A DNA stretch of 64,000 nucleotides from Marivita hallyeonensis (GTDB taxonomy: Bacteria; Pseudomonadota; Alphaproteobacteria; Rhodobacterales; Rhodobacteraceae): positions 1-64,000 of the forward strand of contig NZ_FQXC01000004.1 of the NCBI RefSeq assembly GCF_900129875.1, read 5' to 3'. Made by a program: the position numbers and the translations under genes. Below the pieces are notes generated by a model, which saw nothing but the letters and a program-made list of their open reading frames with translations, was not told the DNA's origin and made no database searches. Every line of letters begins with the position of its first letter. The first letter of the stretch is position 1. Shown here piece after piece: positions 33,935 to 43,694 of this stretch.

Positions 33935-34642
33935 CTAGGCCGCAACCGCCCCGCGCGCGTTGAAGACATGGGTGCGAATCGCCGGGCTGACACCGATCAA
34001 CAGCAGCCCGATAGAAAACAGACACCAAATGGCGGGCATCTCGTACGGGTTTCCGGTCAAGATAGAGGCAAGGAACGGTCCCGCCGTGGCGTGAAACAGG
34101 GCGAACCGCCACGCGCCGTAAACCAGCGGCAAGAGAAACGCCGCCGCCATGTAGGCCGGGAATTGCACCGGAATTCCAATACCGCGCCAGAGGTCGTTCA
34201 GGGGCACTTGCCAGCCGATATGCCACTCGCCAGACACCAGACACCACTGTGCGGCGCACAGGATGTCGCCCGCTTGGCACGGACCAACCGCATCAAGCGG
34301 AACCAGGCGCAGCAGCAAAAACCCGGAAGCAACAGCGCAGAGCCCGTACACCAAACGGCGCATTTGGGGACTGACGGCCACAGGTGCGATCGCCATCGCA
34401 AAAGCGTTGATGAAAAAGGGCTGGAACGCGATGTGCAGGTAAGACAGCTGCGTGACGATACGATTGCCCGGCTCGCCACACTGATCGACAACGCCGTATC
34501 CGACGGCCTGCAACCCCTCCATCGCCGTGAAGTAGCCTATTGTCAGCCAGATCGCCTTGGGCTCGCCGCGCAACGCCGTGTAGATCGTCGCGCCTCCGCC
34601 GATCGCCACCATCGCCACCGAGGCGCTTTCACTCCAGCACAT
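33935..34642 (-). CDS. DUF5765-like membrane protein
   Basis: A 235-residue membrane protein with about seven helices beginning MCWSESASVAMVAIGGGATIY. The start motif, paired with several conserved cysteines (QCGEPGNR, CQAGDILCAAQWC), resembles DUF5765 family proteins. Function unknown. The ATG at 34642 matches the family start and has GGAAGGTG upstream; an ATG at 34678 would add 12 residues. Confidence 0.72.
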   Translation of the reverse strand: MCWSESASVAMVAIGGGATIYTALRGEPKAIWLTIGYFTAMEGLQAVGYGVVDQCGEPGNRIVTQLSYLHIAFQPFFINAFAMAIAPVAVSPQMRRLVYGLCAVASGFLLLRLVPLDAVGPCQAGDILCAAQWCLVSGEWHIGWQVPLNDLWRGIGIPVQFPAYMAAAFLLPLVYGAWRFALFHATAGPFLASILTGNPYEMPAIWCLFSIGLLLIGVSPAIRTHVFNARGAVAA

Positions 34643-34716
34643 GCGATCACCTTCCCATTGGGAGGTTGAGTTAAGCAAACCAGCCCGCCGCCTGTCACGG
34701 GAAATCGGCGCGTTGA

Positions 34717-36168
34717 CTAGGTGCGGTTTTTGCCGAGGTGCTTTTTGAGGGCACCCGCGTTCTTTTCGCGGCGCCCTTTATAGGGGTTCTTGTCCCCCTG
34801 CCCGCGCATCGTCAGGCGAATGGGCGTGCCTGGCATGTCGAAGTCCTCGCGCAGCCCGTTCACAAGATAGCGGCGGTAGCTGTCGGGCAGTTTGTCGGGA
34901 TGCGAACACATCACAACGAAGCCGGGCGGTCGCGTCTTCGCTTGCGTCATGTAGCGCAGCTTGATCCGCTTGCCCTGCGGCGCGGGCGGTGGGTGTTGTT
35001 CCAGCATTCCGGCAAGCCAGCGGTTGAGCTGCGCCGTCGTGACCCGGCGGTTCCACACATCATGCGCCTTGAGGATGGCCGCGTGCAGACGGTCGAGGCC
35101 GCGCCCCGTCTTCGCCGAGACGGTGACGAGCGGCGCACCGCGCAGCTGTGGCAGAAGGCGGTCAAATGCCTCCTTCAACTCGCGCAGCTTGTCCTGCTTG
35201 TGCTCTTCAGCGTCCCATTTGTTCACCGCGACCACCACCGCACGACCTTCGCGTTCCGCCAGATCGGCGATGCGCAGGTCCTGGCTTTCGAACGGGATCG
35301 CAGCATCGAGCAATACGACCACCACCTCGGCGAACTTGACCGCGCGCAACCCGTCCGAGACCGAAAGCTTCTCCAGCTTTTCCTGCACCTTGGCCTTTTT
35401 GCGCATGCCGGCCGTGTCGAAGATGCGCATCGGGACGCCGTCCCACTCCGTCTGCACGGAAATTGCGTCGCGGGTGATCCCCGCCTCTGGACCGGTCAGA
35501 AGGCGGTCTTCGCCGATGATCCGGTTGATCAGCGTCGACTTGCCTGCGTTGGGTCGTCCGACCACCGCGATTTGCAGTGGCTTCGCGGCTGTGATCGGGC
35601 GCGGCGCGTCAGGATCATCGTCTTCGACATCCACCTCGGTTTCGGGCGCATCTGCCTCGGCGCGCTTGTCGAACTCATCAGCGATCGGCTGCAAAACGGC
35701 GTAAAGCTCTGGCATGCCCTCGCCATGTTCGGCTGACAATCGCAGCGGTTCGCCAAGCCCAAGGGCGTAGGCTTCCAGCACGCCCGCGTCTGCCGCGTTG
35801 CCTTCGGCCTTGTTTGCACCAACAATCACGTGATCGGCGCGTTTGCGCAGGATCTCGGCAAAGACCTCATCCGTCGGCGTGACACCAGTGCGTGCGTCGA
35901 TGAGGAACAGGCAGACATCGGCCATATCGACCGCCCGCTCGGTCAGCTTGCGCATCCGGCCCGGCAGGCTTTCGTCTGTCGCTTCCTCAAGGCCCGCCGT
36001 GTCGATCACGGTGAACTTCAGGTCCCCAAGCCGTGCGGCACCCTCGCGCAGATCGCGTGTCACGCCAGGTTGATCATCCACCAGCGCAAGCCGTTTTCCG
36101 ACCAGCCGGTTGAACAGGGTCGACTTGCCCACATTTGGGCGCCCGACGATGGCAAGGGTGAAGGACAT
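34717..36168 (-). CDS. der: Ribosome biogenesis GTPase Der (EngA)
   Basis: 483 residues with two tandem GTPase domains (P-loops GRPNVGKST near 8 and GRPNAGKST near 205, each with a downstream NKxD-type motif: GANKAEG and NKWD) and the C-terminal KH-like domain. It is needed for 50S subunit maturation. The acidic linker between the domains ([14 protein letters not shown]) is typical. It sits downstream of bamB and the YfgM-like gene, as in many proteobacteria. Confidence 0.96.
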   Translation of the reverse strand: MSFTLAIVGRPNVGKSTLFNRLVGKRLALVDDQPGVTRDLREGAARLGDLKFTVIDTAGLEEATDESLPGRMRKLTERAVDMADVCLFLIDARTGVTPTDEVFAEILRKRADHVIVGANKAEGNAADAGVLEAYALGLGEPLRLSAEHGEGMPELYAVLQPIADEFDKRAEADAPETEVDVEDDDPDAPRPITAAKPLQIAVVGRPNAGKSTLINRIIGEDRLLTGPEAGITRDAISVQTEWDGVPMRIFDTAGMRKKAKVQEKLEKLSVSDGLRAVKFAEVVVVLLDAAIPFESQDLRIADLAEREGRAVVVAVNKWDAEEHKQDKLRELKEAFDRLLPQLRGAPLVTVSAKTGRGLDRLHAAILKAHDVWNRRVTTAQLNRWLAGMLEQHPPPAPQGKRIKLRYMTQAKTRPPGFVVMCSHPDKLPDSYRRYLVNGLREDFDMPGTPIRLTMRGQGDKNPYKGRREKNAGALKKHLGKNRT

Positions 36169-36235
36169 GGCGGCACGCGGCTCCGGTTCAAATCAGACCG
36201 GACGCCTAACGCATTTGCCGCGCCTGCGAAAGGGG

Positions 36236-37561
36236 TCAGCGATAAGCGTGCAAAGTGCCGTTCTTGGAGACGACATACAGCGTGCCATTGGCCACCACCG
36301 GTCTGGTGGTTGCCCCGCTGCGGATCGGCGTCTCGGAGATTAGGTCGCCAGATGCCGGATCGAAGGACCGGATCACCCCGTCGGACGAGGCCACGATCAA
36401 GCGTCCACCGGCCATGATCGGCCCGTGGTTGGTGAAGGCCGAGTCGCGGCGGCGCTGTGGGCGTCTGACCGGTTCGTACCCCGGCAGATCGACGGCCCAA
36501 ATCTGCGTCCCGTCTGTCGCGTCAAGCCGGATGAGCTGGTTGAGGTCGGACACAAGGTATACGGACCCACCGGCAGGCCATACAGGCTCAAGCGCACCGT
36601 GCTGCGCGGTCCAGAGCCGTTCGCCGGAATTGATATTGAGCGCCACGACACGGCCGGAATGATTGCCTGCGTAGACCGTGTTGCCGTCGATGACCGGATA
36701 GCCCGTGATGTCATCCACCAGCGCGATGGCGAAGCCGCGCCGCGCGCCAACGATATCGGCGCTCCACAGGCGCAATCCACCCTGACGGAACGCGCCTTGA
36801 ACAGCACCGCTGCCAAAGGAAAAGACGACATGGGTGTTGTTCACGGCAGGCGGCGCCGCCCCTGCCACGTTGCCCACATCGCCCAGACCGTCGGATTCCC
36901 AGCGGACACGACCGTCCTCTTCCTCGATCGCCCAGGCCGTACTGTCGCCAGCGACCACATAGACCAGACCGCCAAACACGGTTGGCGCACCGGTGGCACC
37001 GTTCTGCAGGCGTTGCGTCCAGATCTCGGTCCCCGATGACGCATCCAGCGCGGTAAGCGTCCCGAAACCAGACGTCACGTAAAGACGTCCGTTGCTGTGC
37101 GCCAGTCCGCCAGCCAAAGCCTGACTTGCGTCATCGCGCAGCGGGACAAGGCTGTAGGTCCAAAGTGCTTCGCCATTCGTCGACGTGGCGGTCACCCGTC
37201 CGGCGCTGTCGACGGTGAACACCCGTCCGTCCGCCACAACGGGGTCGGTGATGATGCGAGCGCGGCGCTTGTCGCCCTGCCCAATTGGCGTTGACCAAAC
37301 CGGTGTCAGCGTGCTGGACAGCGCCGCGTTCGTCGTACGCGACCAAGGGCTGACATGGCTTTGTGCCCAAGAGCCGTTGTTGACGGCGGCTGGGACATTT
37401 GCGGCAAGGGTCACATTGCCAAGGTCCTGCGCGTCAGGTCCGGTCTCCTGCAGAACCTCCCGCACCCCAAGCCGTTCGCCGGGCAGAATGATTTCGCGTT
37501 CGGTACATGCAGACAGCACGCTGAGTGCAAGTACGCTGGCTGCCAGAATTTTCGTTTGCAC
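36236..37561 (-). CDS. bamB: Outer membrane assembly lipoprotein BamB
   Basis: A 441-residue PQQ-like beta-propeller lipoprotein. The lipobox LSAC gives a lipidated cysteine at 19, and repeated blades follow (GRVFTVDSAGRVTATSTNGEALWTY, GRLYVTSGFGTLTALDASSG). It is an accessory subunit of the BAM complex that inserts outer-membrane proteins. The start is GTG at 37561. It lies between the YfgM-like gene and der, the usual order. Confidence 0.93.
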   Translation of the reverse strand: MQTKILAASVLALSVLSACTEREIILPGERLGVREVLQETGPDAQDLGNVTLAANVPAAVNNGSWAQSHVSPWSRTTNAALSSTLTPVWSTPIGQGDKRRARIITDPVVADGRVFTVDSAGRVTATSTNGEALWTYSLVPLRDDASQALAGGLAHSNGRLYVTSGFGTLTALDASSGTEIWTQRLQNGATGAPTVFGGLVYVVAGDSTAWAIEEEDGRVRWESDGLGDVGNVAGAAPPAVNNTHVVFSFGSGAVQGAFRQGGLRLWSADIVGARRGFAIALVDDITGYPVIDGNTVYAGNHSGRVVALNINSGERLWTAQHGALEPVWPAGGSVYLVSDLNQLIRLDATDGTQIWAVDLPGYEPVRRPQRRRDSAFTNHGPIMAGGRLIVASSDGVIRSFDPASGDLISETPIRSGATTRPVVANGTLYVVSKNGTLHAYR

Positions 37562-37610
37562 TGCCCTGCCCTCGTCTTTTTTGTCAGCCCGGTGCGCGTT
37601 GTGTCACCAA

Positions 37611-38267
37611 TCAGGACGCCTCAAGCTCGCCCCCCAGCGCCACAATCAACTGAGATGCGCGTCGGCGCAAGCCCGGCGTGACTTCCACGTCGCTGAGAAT
37701 GGCAGTCAGACGGTCCGTTGCGGCGTCCACATTGCCGGCTGCGATATCGAGAAGCGCAAGCTGTTCCTCGGCCAAGAGCCGCAACGGCGCGCCCGGCGCG
37801 GCCATCGCTTCGAAGGCAACGCGGCGTTCATCAGCGGTCATCGGATTTTCGGGTCGTGTCAGAGCTTTGAAGCTGGCGATCTGCCGGTAAATCTCGGGCA
37901 ACTCGCCGTTTGTCGCAGTTTGGTTCAGTCGCTCTGCAGCCTCCGCACCCTCGCCCTGCAGGGACTGTTCCGCTGCGATCAGCATGTCGAGGACAGCCGT
38001 CGCCGCCGGTGTCGGCGCTTCGATGGCCGACATCGCCGCGACACGCTCTGCCGCGTCGTCGCTTTCGAGCGCGGCAAGAACCGCATCGCCGAACGCCTGC
38101 GCCCGTGACGCCTCGGCCGCGCGCATATATTCTCTGTAAGCCGTGCCACCAACCAGCAAAAGCACTGCGAGGACCGCAATCCAACCGTATCGCCGCATGA
38201 GCGCGAAAAGCCTGTCCCGGCGCACCTCTTCGGTGACTTCTTCAATAAAGCTGTCTGTCTCGCTCAC
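37611..38267 (-). CDS. YfgM-like tetratricopeptide membrane protein
   Basis: A 218-residue protein with one N-terminal membrane helix (WIAVLAVLLLVGGTAY, about 29-44) and a periplasmic helical-repeat domain of the YfgM/ancillary SecYEG subunit type. YfgM in E. coli links the translocon to periplasmic chaperones. The start is GTG with AGGAG upstream. It is the first gene of a yfgM-bamB-der operon. Confidence 0.85.
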   Translation of the reverse strand: MSETDSFIEEVTEEVRRDRLFALMRRYGWIAVLAVLLLVGGTAYREYMRAAEASRAQAFGDAVLAALESDDAAERVAAMSAIEAPTPAATAVLDMLIAAEQSLQGEGAEAAERLNQTATNGELPEIYRQIASFKALTRPENPMTADERRVAFEAMAAPGAPLRLLAEEQLALLDIAAGNVDAATDRLTAILSDVEVTPGLRRRASQLIVALGGELEAS

Positions 38268-38446
38268 CCGTCTGCTCCTGTCTCGGTCGCGCGTCGCGTG
38301 CCCCGGATTTGGCGCTTGTCATACAGCGGAGCGGCACAGGTGCCAAGCGGTGGTTTTTGGGCACAGATTCGGCAGGAGTTCACGTGATGCGTGGACAGCT
38401 GCTGAATTTTCACGCATGACGGGAACCGGAAAACTGCACTTAAAAG

Positions 38447-38508
38447 TGAACTGATCGGTTCACCTTGAAATCGGATTGACCGATGCGTAAACTAAACTAA
38501 TCAGTTCA
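38447..38508. promoter_or_regulatory. Twin TetR-type operators and promoter of the RND efflux operon
   Basis: TGAACTGATCGGTTCA (38447-38462) and TAAACTAATCAGTTCA (38493-38508) match at 13 of 16 positions and are both inverted repeats with 46-base spacing. A promoter reads TTGACC (38476-38481), 16 bases, TAATCA (38498-38503), so the second operator covers the -10 hexamer. This fits repression by a TetR-family regulator, which is not encoded in the window. Confidence 0.65.
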
Positions 38509-38538
38509 CCGCACGCCAAGCAGGTCGCAGGCGTGCGG
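38509..38538 (+). other. Leader hairpin of the RND operon
   Basis: CCGCACGCC (38509-38517) pairs with GGCGTGCGG (38530-38538), a 9-bp stem with a 12-base loop at the expected 5' end of the efflux mRNA. No T-run follows, so a stability or protein-binding role is more likely than termination. Confidence 0.45.
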
Positions 38539-38601
38539 CGTTCGTAAAAGGATCGGGTCCGCCGGCCACGCCCAACAGACGAGAAGCAGAAGGTTCTTCT
38601 G

Positions 38602-39906
38602 ATGCGCATTGTACCGATTATCACCGCTGTATTGGTTGCGGTTCTGCTGTTTGGCATTGTCATCGAACGCGACCGCCTTTTCGCCATCGTACGTGATCTG
38701 AGCCCTCGGGAAGAGGCTGTGGAAGAGGCAGTCTCGGAAGAGACCGTCGAAGCCATTGCTCCCGAGGCCGCAGAAGACGATCTGCCCGAGGGCGTTGTGC
38801 GCGTCATGGCCACGCGGTCCGTTGCCCAAGAGATCGAAACGCAAGTCCGTCTGCGCGGCGAAACCGAGGCCGCAAGAGAAGTGTCCGTGTTGTCCGAGAC
38901 AAGCGGCAAGGTGATTTCAGAACCCCTGCGCAAAGGCGCCTTCGTGCAGGAGGATCAGCTCATGTGCGCTCTGGATCCCGGCACGAGTGAAGCGTCGCTG
39001 GCCGAGGCCGAAGCCCGGCTGGCCGAGGCGATTGCCCGTCGGCCCGAGATCGAGGCGCGCATTCCCGAAGCACAAGCGCGTCTTGTCGAAGCGGAAGCCA
39101 GATTACAGGAAGCCAATATCAACGCGCGGGCAGCGATGCGCCTCAGTGAAGGCGGGTTCGCCAGCCAAACCCGTGTCGCCAATACCGAAGCTTCGGTACA
39201 AAGCGCGCAAGCCGCGATTGTCAGCGCCGAAGCCGGTGTAAAGGCCGCGGAAGCCGGTCTCGACGGTCTGACCGCAACCGTCGAAACCGCCCAAGCTGCC
39301 GTGGCCCGCGCGGAGACCGAGATCGAACGCCTTGAAATTCGCGCACCCTTCGCCGGGCTGCTGGAGACGGACACAGCGGAATTGGGCACGCTTTTGCAGC
39401 CCGGTGCCTTATGCGCCACGATCATTCAACTCGATCCGATCAAGGTTGTCGGCTTCGTCCCCGAAGCCGAGGTCAATCGCGTCGAGGTAGGCGCGCGCGC
39501 CGGGGCCCGCCTGAGCAATCAGGACGACGTGATGGCGCGCGTCACGTTCCTGTCGCGCTCGGCCGATCCCACCACCCGCACCTTCCGGGTCGAGCTGACC
39601 GTTCCAAACCCAGAGCTGTCCTTGCGGGACGGACAAACGGCCGAGATCCTGATCGAAGCACAGGGCGTCATGGCGCACATCCTTCCGGCTTCGGTTCTCA
39701 CGCTGAACGATGAAGGCACGCTGGGCGTGCGCACCATCGACGCGGAGTCCCAAGCGCTTTTCATGCCGGTCACCGTCCTGCGTGATGCACCGAAAGGCAT
39801 TTATGTGAGCGGTCTTCCCGATCAGGTGGATGTCATCACCGTTGGGCAGGAATTCGTCACCGACGGCGTGGCGGTCGCCCCCAGTTTTGAAGAGGTCATC
39901 CAATGA
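38602..39906 (+). CDS. RND efflux periplasmic adaptor (membrane fusion protein)
   Basis: A 434-residue HlyD/AcrA-family adaptor: N-terminal membrane anchor (IVPIITAVLVAVLLFGIVI), acidic linker, lipoyl half (VSVLSETSGKVISEPLRKGAFV), long alanine/glutamate-rich coiled coil (about 130-235), second lipoyl half (RLEIRAPFAGLLE) and beta-barrel. It bridges the inner-membrane pump and an outer-membrane channel that is not in the window. The pump gene overlaps its stop by four bases. Confidence 0.9.
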   Translation: MRIVPIITAVLVAVLLFGIVIERDRLFAIVRDLSPREEAVEEAVSEETVEAIAPEAAEDDLPEGVVRVMATRSVAQEIETQVRLRGETEAAREVSVLSETSGKVISEPLRKGAFVQEDQLMCALDPGTSEASLAEAEARLAEAIARRPEIEARIPEAQARLVEAEARLQEANINARAAMRLSEGGFASQTRVANTEASVQSAQAAIVSAEAGVKAAEAGLDGLTATVETAQAAVARAETEIERLEIRAPFAGLLETDTAELGTLLQPGALCATIIQLDPIKVVGFVPEAEVNRVEVGARAGARLSNQDDVMARVTFLSRSADPTTRTFRVELTVPNPELSLRDGQTAEILIEAQGVMAHILPASVLTLNDEGTLGVRTIDAESQALFMPVTVLRDAPKGIYVSGLPDQVDVITVGQEFVTDGVAVAPSFEEVIQ

Positions 39907-42900
39907 CCGGTATCGTCGACTGGGCCGCCGAACGCGCGCGGATGGTTCTGGCGTTCATCGCGCTGTCGCTGACGATTGGCACGGCGGCCTATGTCGGTCT
40001 GCCCAAGGAGGGTGAGCCGGACATCGAAATTCCGGCACTTTTCGTGTCGGTGCAGTTTCCCGGCATCTCTGCCGCGGACAGTGAAACGCTGCTTGTCAGG
40101 CCGATGGAGACCGAGCTAGCTGATCTGGACGGTCTGAAAGAAATGTCTGGCACCGCGGCAGAAGGCTATGCCGGTGTTGCGCTCGAATTCGAGTTTGGCT
40201 GGGACAAGACCCAGGTCATGGCAGATGTGCGCGATGCGATGAACAAGGCGCAGTCGAGCTTTCCAACGGGCGCAGAGCAATATTCGATCAACGAGATCAA
40301 TTTCTCTGAATTTCCCATCATCATCGTCAACCTGACCGGACCGGTTCCAGAGCGCACGATGGCGCGGGTCGCGAAGGACTTGCAGGATCGTCTTGAATCG
40401 CTCGAACCCGTGCTCGAAGCGGGTCTCGCAGGCAACCGCGACGAGATGCTCGAAGTGATCATCGATCCGCTGAAGCTCGAAAGTTACAATGTGACGGCGG
40501 ATGAACTGATCCGGGTGGTTCAGAACAACAACCAGCTCATTGCGGCTGGCGAACTGCGCAGCGAACAAGGCACGTTCTCCGTCAAGATCCCGTCGAGTTT
40601 CGATGACCAGACCGACGTCTACGACCTGCCCGTGAAGGTCAACGGCGACCGCGTCGTCACCCTCGGTGATCTGGCGACCATCAACCTCACTTTCGAAGAC
40701 CGCCAAGGCACGGCCCGGTTCAACGGAGAGAAGACGCTCGCCCTTCAGGTGGTCAAACGCAAGGGCTTCAACCTGATCGACACGGCAACCCTCGTGAAAG
40801 AGGAAGTGGCGGCGGCGGAAGCAAACTGGCCGCCGGAATTGCGAGCTGCCGTCGAGGTAGGAAGCTCCAACGACCAGTCGCGCATCGTCGACAGCATGGT
40901 GCGCCAGCTCGAAGGCTCTGTCCTGACAGCCGTGGCGCTGGTGATGATTGTCGTGCTTGCGGCGCTTGGTCTGCGGGCGGCTTTGCTCGTGGGTTTCGCG
41001 ATCCCGACCTCTTTCCTTCTCTGCTTTGTCTTCCTGACAGTGATGGGCGTCAGCATCTCGAACATCGTGATGTTCGGCCTGATCCTCGCGGTGGGGATGC
41101 TGGTGGATGGCGCGATTGTGGTCGTCGAATATGCCGACAAACGCATCAAGGAAGGCTCCGGCCCGATGCACGCCTATGTCGAAGCCGCCAAGCGGATGTT
41201 CTGGCCGGTGGTCAGCTCGACCGCAACCACGCTCTGCGCCTTCCTGCCGATGCTCTTCTGGCCCGGTGTGCCGGGTGAATTCATGGGCATGTTGCCCGTG
41301 ACGCTGATCTTCGTCCTGTCCGCCTCGCTGGTCGTGGCGCTGGTCTATTTGCCCGTCATGGGCGGCGTGACCGGGCGCTTTTCCCGCTTGCTCGACAACG
41401 CGTCTCTGGCCTTGCAAGCCAAGCTGCCCTGGCTGGTGCGTGCGGCCATGGTGCCTGTTGTGCTGACCATGCTGTTTCTCGGCGCAATGATGCTCTTGGA
41501 ACCGGGGTTCCTTTTCCCGCCCATTGGCGAAGGTCTCCTCGCGCATCTCCCGGGCGTTGCGCTGTTCCTGATCGGTTCGGTTCTGGCGTCCATCGTGCTT
41601 GACGCGGCTTCGGTCCACTGGAAGCGCACCCGCGTCGATGGCCGCCGTCGCCGCACCCTCTTTGGCTATTTCATCAAGTTCATCGCCGGCAATCCGATCA
41701 TGCCGCTGGTCGCTGGCGCCGCGGTTCTGGGCTTCGTCTTCAGCGTCTTCACCTATTTCGGCGAGAACAATAACGGCGTCGAATTCTTCGTGGAGTCCGA
41801 ACCCGAACAGGCAATTGCCTACGTGCGCGCGCGCGGCAACCTGAGCCTCGATGAAAAAGACGCGCTGGTCCGCCGGGTCGAGAATATCGTGCTGGCGCAT
41901 CCCGGCGTGATCAACGCCTTCTCGTTTGCGGGCGACGGAGGGTTGAACACCGATGCCAGCGGCGCATCCATCCCTGGCGACACCATCGGACAGGTCCAGT
42001 TCGAAACCATCCCATGGGAAGACCGCGCCGACCGGCCAGAGCTCGATGGCGATATCGTTATTGAAGAGTTGAACGCCGCCGCGGCCCGGTTGCCGGGGAT
42101 CGAGGTTGAGATCAAAGGTCTCGAACAGGGTCCTGCCAGTGGCAAGCCGGTACACCTGCGGCTCAAGGCGGATGACTGGGACACACTGCACACCGCCGCC
42201 GAAACGGCGCGGCAGAAATTCGAGACGACCCCCGGTCTGACCCTGATCGAAGACACCCGCCCCCTGCCCGGTATCGACTGGCAGATCGACGTCGATGTCG
42301 AAAAGGCCGGGCGCTACGGCGCGGACGTGGCGACGGTCGGCGCGATGGTGCAGCTTGTGACGCGCGGCATCCTCCTCGACACGATGCGGGTCGACACCTC
42401 AGACGAGGAGATCGACATCCGCGTGCGTCTGCCCGAGGAGGACCGGTACCTCTCCACCCTCGATACGCTGCGCGTGCGCACCGAGGACGGTCTTGTTCCG
42501 CTGTCCAACTTCATCAGCCGACAGCCGGTGGCCAAACTGGCCGAGATCAACCGTGTCGATCAGAAGCGGTACTTCGATGTGAAGGCGGATGTTCTGGTGG
42601 GCCTGAGCAAGGTTGTGACCGCTGGTCCCGACGGCGACCAAGTCCTCGCCATCGTTGAAAGCGCCGAAGCCGGTGCGATCACCGGATCGAACGGTGACAC
42701 CTATTCGCTCTTTTCCTCAGAAACCGGCGCAACCGCCGACAGCATTCAAACCGCCATCGACGAAGGCGCGCGGCTGGTCTCAGTGAACGCCAACGAACGG
42801 ATCGAGGTTTTGAACGCGTGGCTCGACACCGATCCGTTGCCGGGTGTGCAGACCGAATGGACCGGTGATCAGGAAGAACAGGCCGAGAGCCAGGCTTTCC

Positions 42901-43670
42901 TCGGCAACGCCTTCGCGGCGGCACTTGGGCTGATGTTCATCATTCTGCTTGCCCAGTTCAACAGCTTCTATAACGCGGTACTGGTCCTTCTTGCCGTGAT
43001 CCTCTCCACCACAGGCGTACTGATCGGCATGCTAGTGATGGATCAGACCTTCTCGATCATCATGACAGGGACTGGGATCGTCGCGCTGGCGGGAATCGTG
43101 GTGAACAACAACATCGTGCTGATCGACACTTATCAGGAATACGCACGATACATGCCGCGGATCGAGGCCATCGTTCGGACGGCCGAGGACCGCATCCGGC
43201 CGGTGCTTTTGACCACAATTACCACGATGGCCGGTCTCGCGCCGATGATGTTCGGTCTCAGCCTCGACTTCTTCGGCGGCGGCTATTCCATCGACAGCCC
43301 CACCGCGCTCTGGTGGAAGCAATTGGCGACCGCCGTCGTGTTCGGCTTGGGCATCGCGACTGTCCTGACGCTCGTCTTCACCCCGTCCATGCTGGCGCTC
43401 CGCGTCTGGTTCACAACCTATGCGCTGTGGGGATTCCGTCTGCTGGCCCGTCTCGGGGGTGGTCGCGCAAGCCGCGCCGGCCGCGACTGGGCGCTGCAGC
43501 GCGCCGCTCGCAAGGTCAAATCACCCACGATCCTCTGGGACGACGACGAAACACCCGGCACGGATTACGAAGACGGCGCGTCCGGAGCGCCCAAGCTCGA
43601 AGACCTCAAGAAGGTTCTCAAGCGCAGCCGCAGCCAGGACGGAGAGCCACCGGTCCAAGCCGCAGAGTAA
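39903..43670 (+). CDS. RND-type efflux permease with inserted hydrophobic segment
   Basis: A 1255-residue resistance-nodulation-division pump, about 200 residues longer than AcrB-size members. Two RND repeats are clear, with the intramembrane acidic motif GMLVDGAIVVVEYADKR in the first and GIVVNNNIVLIDTYQEY in the second. The extra length is an inserted stretch at about 515-580 with two strong hydrophobic runs (AAMVPVVLTMLFLGAMMLL, GVALFLIGSVLASIVLDAA) between the usual helices 6 and 7, plus a charged cytoplasmic C-terminal tail of about 75 residues. Substrate unknown. Confidence 0.9.
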   Translation: MTGIVDWAAERARMVLAFIALSLTIGTAAYVGLPKEGEPDIEIPALFVSVQFPGISAADSETLLVRPMETELADLDGLKEMSGTAAEGYAGVALEFEFGWDKTQVMADVRDAMNKAQSSFPTGAEQYSINEINFSEFPIIIVNLTGPVPERTMARVAKDLQDRLESLEPVLEAGLAGNRDEMLEVIIDPLKLESYNVTADELIRVVQNNNQLIAAGELRSEQGTFSVKIPSSFDDQTDVYDLPVKVNGDRVVTLGDLATINLTFEDRQGTARFNGEKTLALQVVKRKGFNLIDTATLVKEEVAAAEANWPPELRAAVEVGSSNDQSRIVDSMVRQLEGSVLTAVALVMIVVLAALGLRAALLVGFAIPTSFLLCFVFLTVMGVSISNIVMFGLILAVGMLVDGAIVVVEYADKRIKEGSGPMHAYVEAAKRMFWPVVSSTATTLCAFLPMLFWPGVPGEFMGMLPVTLIFVLSASLVVALVYLPVMGGVTGRFSRLLDNASLALQAKLPWLVRAAMVPVVLTMLFLGAMMLLEPGFLFPPIGEGLLAHLPGVALFLIGSVLASIVLDAASVHWKRTRVDGRRRRTLFGYFIKFIAGNPIMPLVAGAAVLGFVFSVFTYFGENNNGVEFFVESEPEQAIAYVRARGNLSLDEKDALVRRVENIVLAHPGVINAFSFAGDGGLNTDASGASIPGDTIGQVQFETIPWEDRADRPELDGDIVIEELNAAAARLPGIEVEIKGLEQGPASGKPVHLRLKADDWDTLHTAAETARQKFETTPGLTLIEDTRPLPGIDWQIDVDVEKAGRYGADVATVGAMVQLVTRGILLDTMRVDTSDEEIDIRVRLPEEDRYLSTLDTLRVRTEDGLVPLSNFISRQPVAKLAEINRVDQKRYFDVKADVLVGLSKVVTAGPDGDQVLAIVESAEAGAITGSNGDTYSLFSSETGATADSIQTAIDEGARLVSVNANERIEVLNAWLDTDPLPGVQTEWTGDQEEQAESQAFLGNAFAAALGLMFIILLAQFNSFYNAVLVLLAVILSTTGVLIGMLVMDQTFSIIMTGTGIVALAGIVVNNNIVLIDTYQEYARYMPRIEAIVRTAEDRIRPVLLTTITTMAGLAPMMFGLSLDFFGGGYSIDSPTALWWKQLATAVVFGLGIATVLTLVFTPSMLALRVWFTTYALWGFRLLARLGGGRASRAGRDWALQRAARKVKSPTILWDDDETPGTDYEDGASGAPKLEDLKKVLKRSRSQDGEPPVQAAE

Positions 43671-43694
43671 GCCTTTAAGAATTGGCTTGGCGTC

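Larger units (their letters stand above)
38268..38601. other. Divergent regulatory stretch between the yfgM operon and the RND operon
   Basis: No gene was recognised in these 334 bases. The right half carries twin operators, a promoter and a leader hairpin for the efflux genes, listed separately. The left half should hold the promoter of the yfgM-bamB-der operon, which I cannot place. Confidence 0.6.

Noticed and set aside
40116-42191. 691-codon minus-strand frame inside the RND pump gene
   Set aside because: It is rich in His, Arg, Asp and Gln with no domain, as expected of an antisense shadow in G+C-rich DNA; the plus-strand RND protein is unambiguous.
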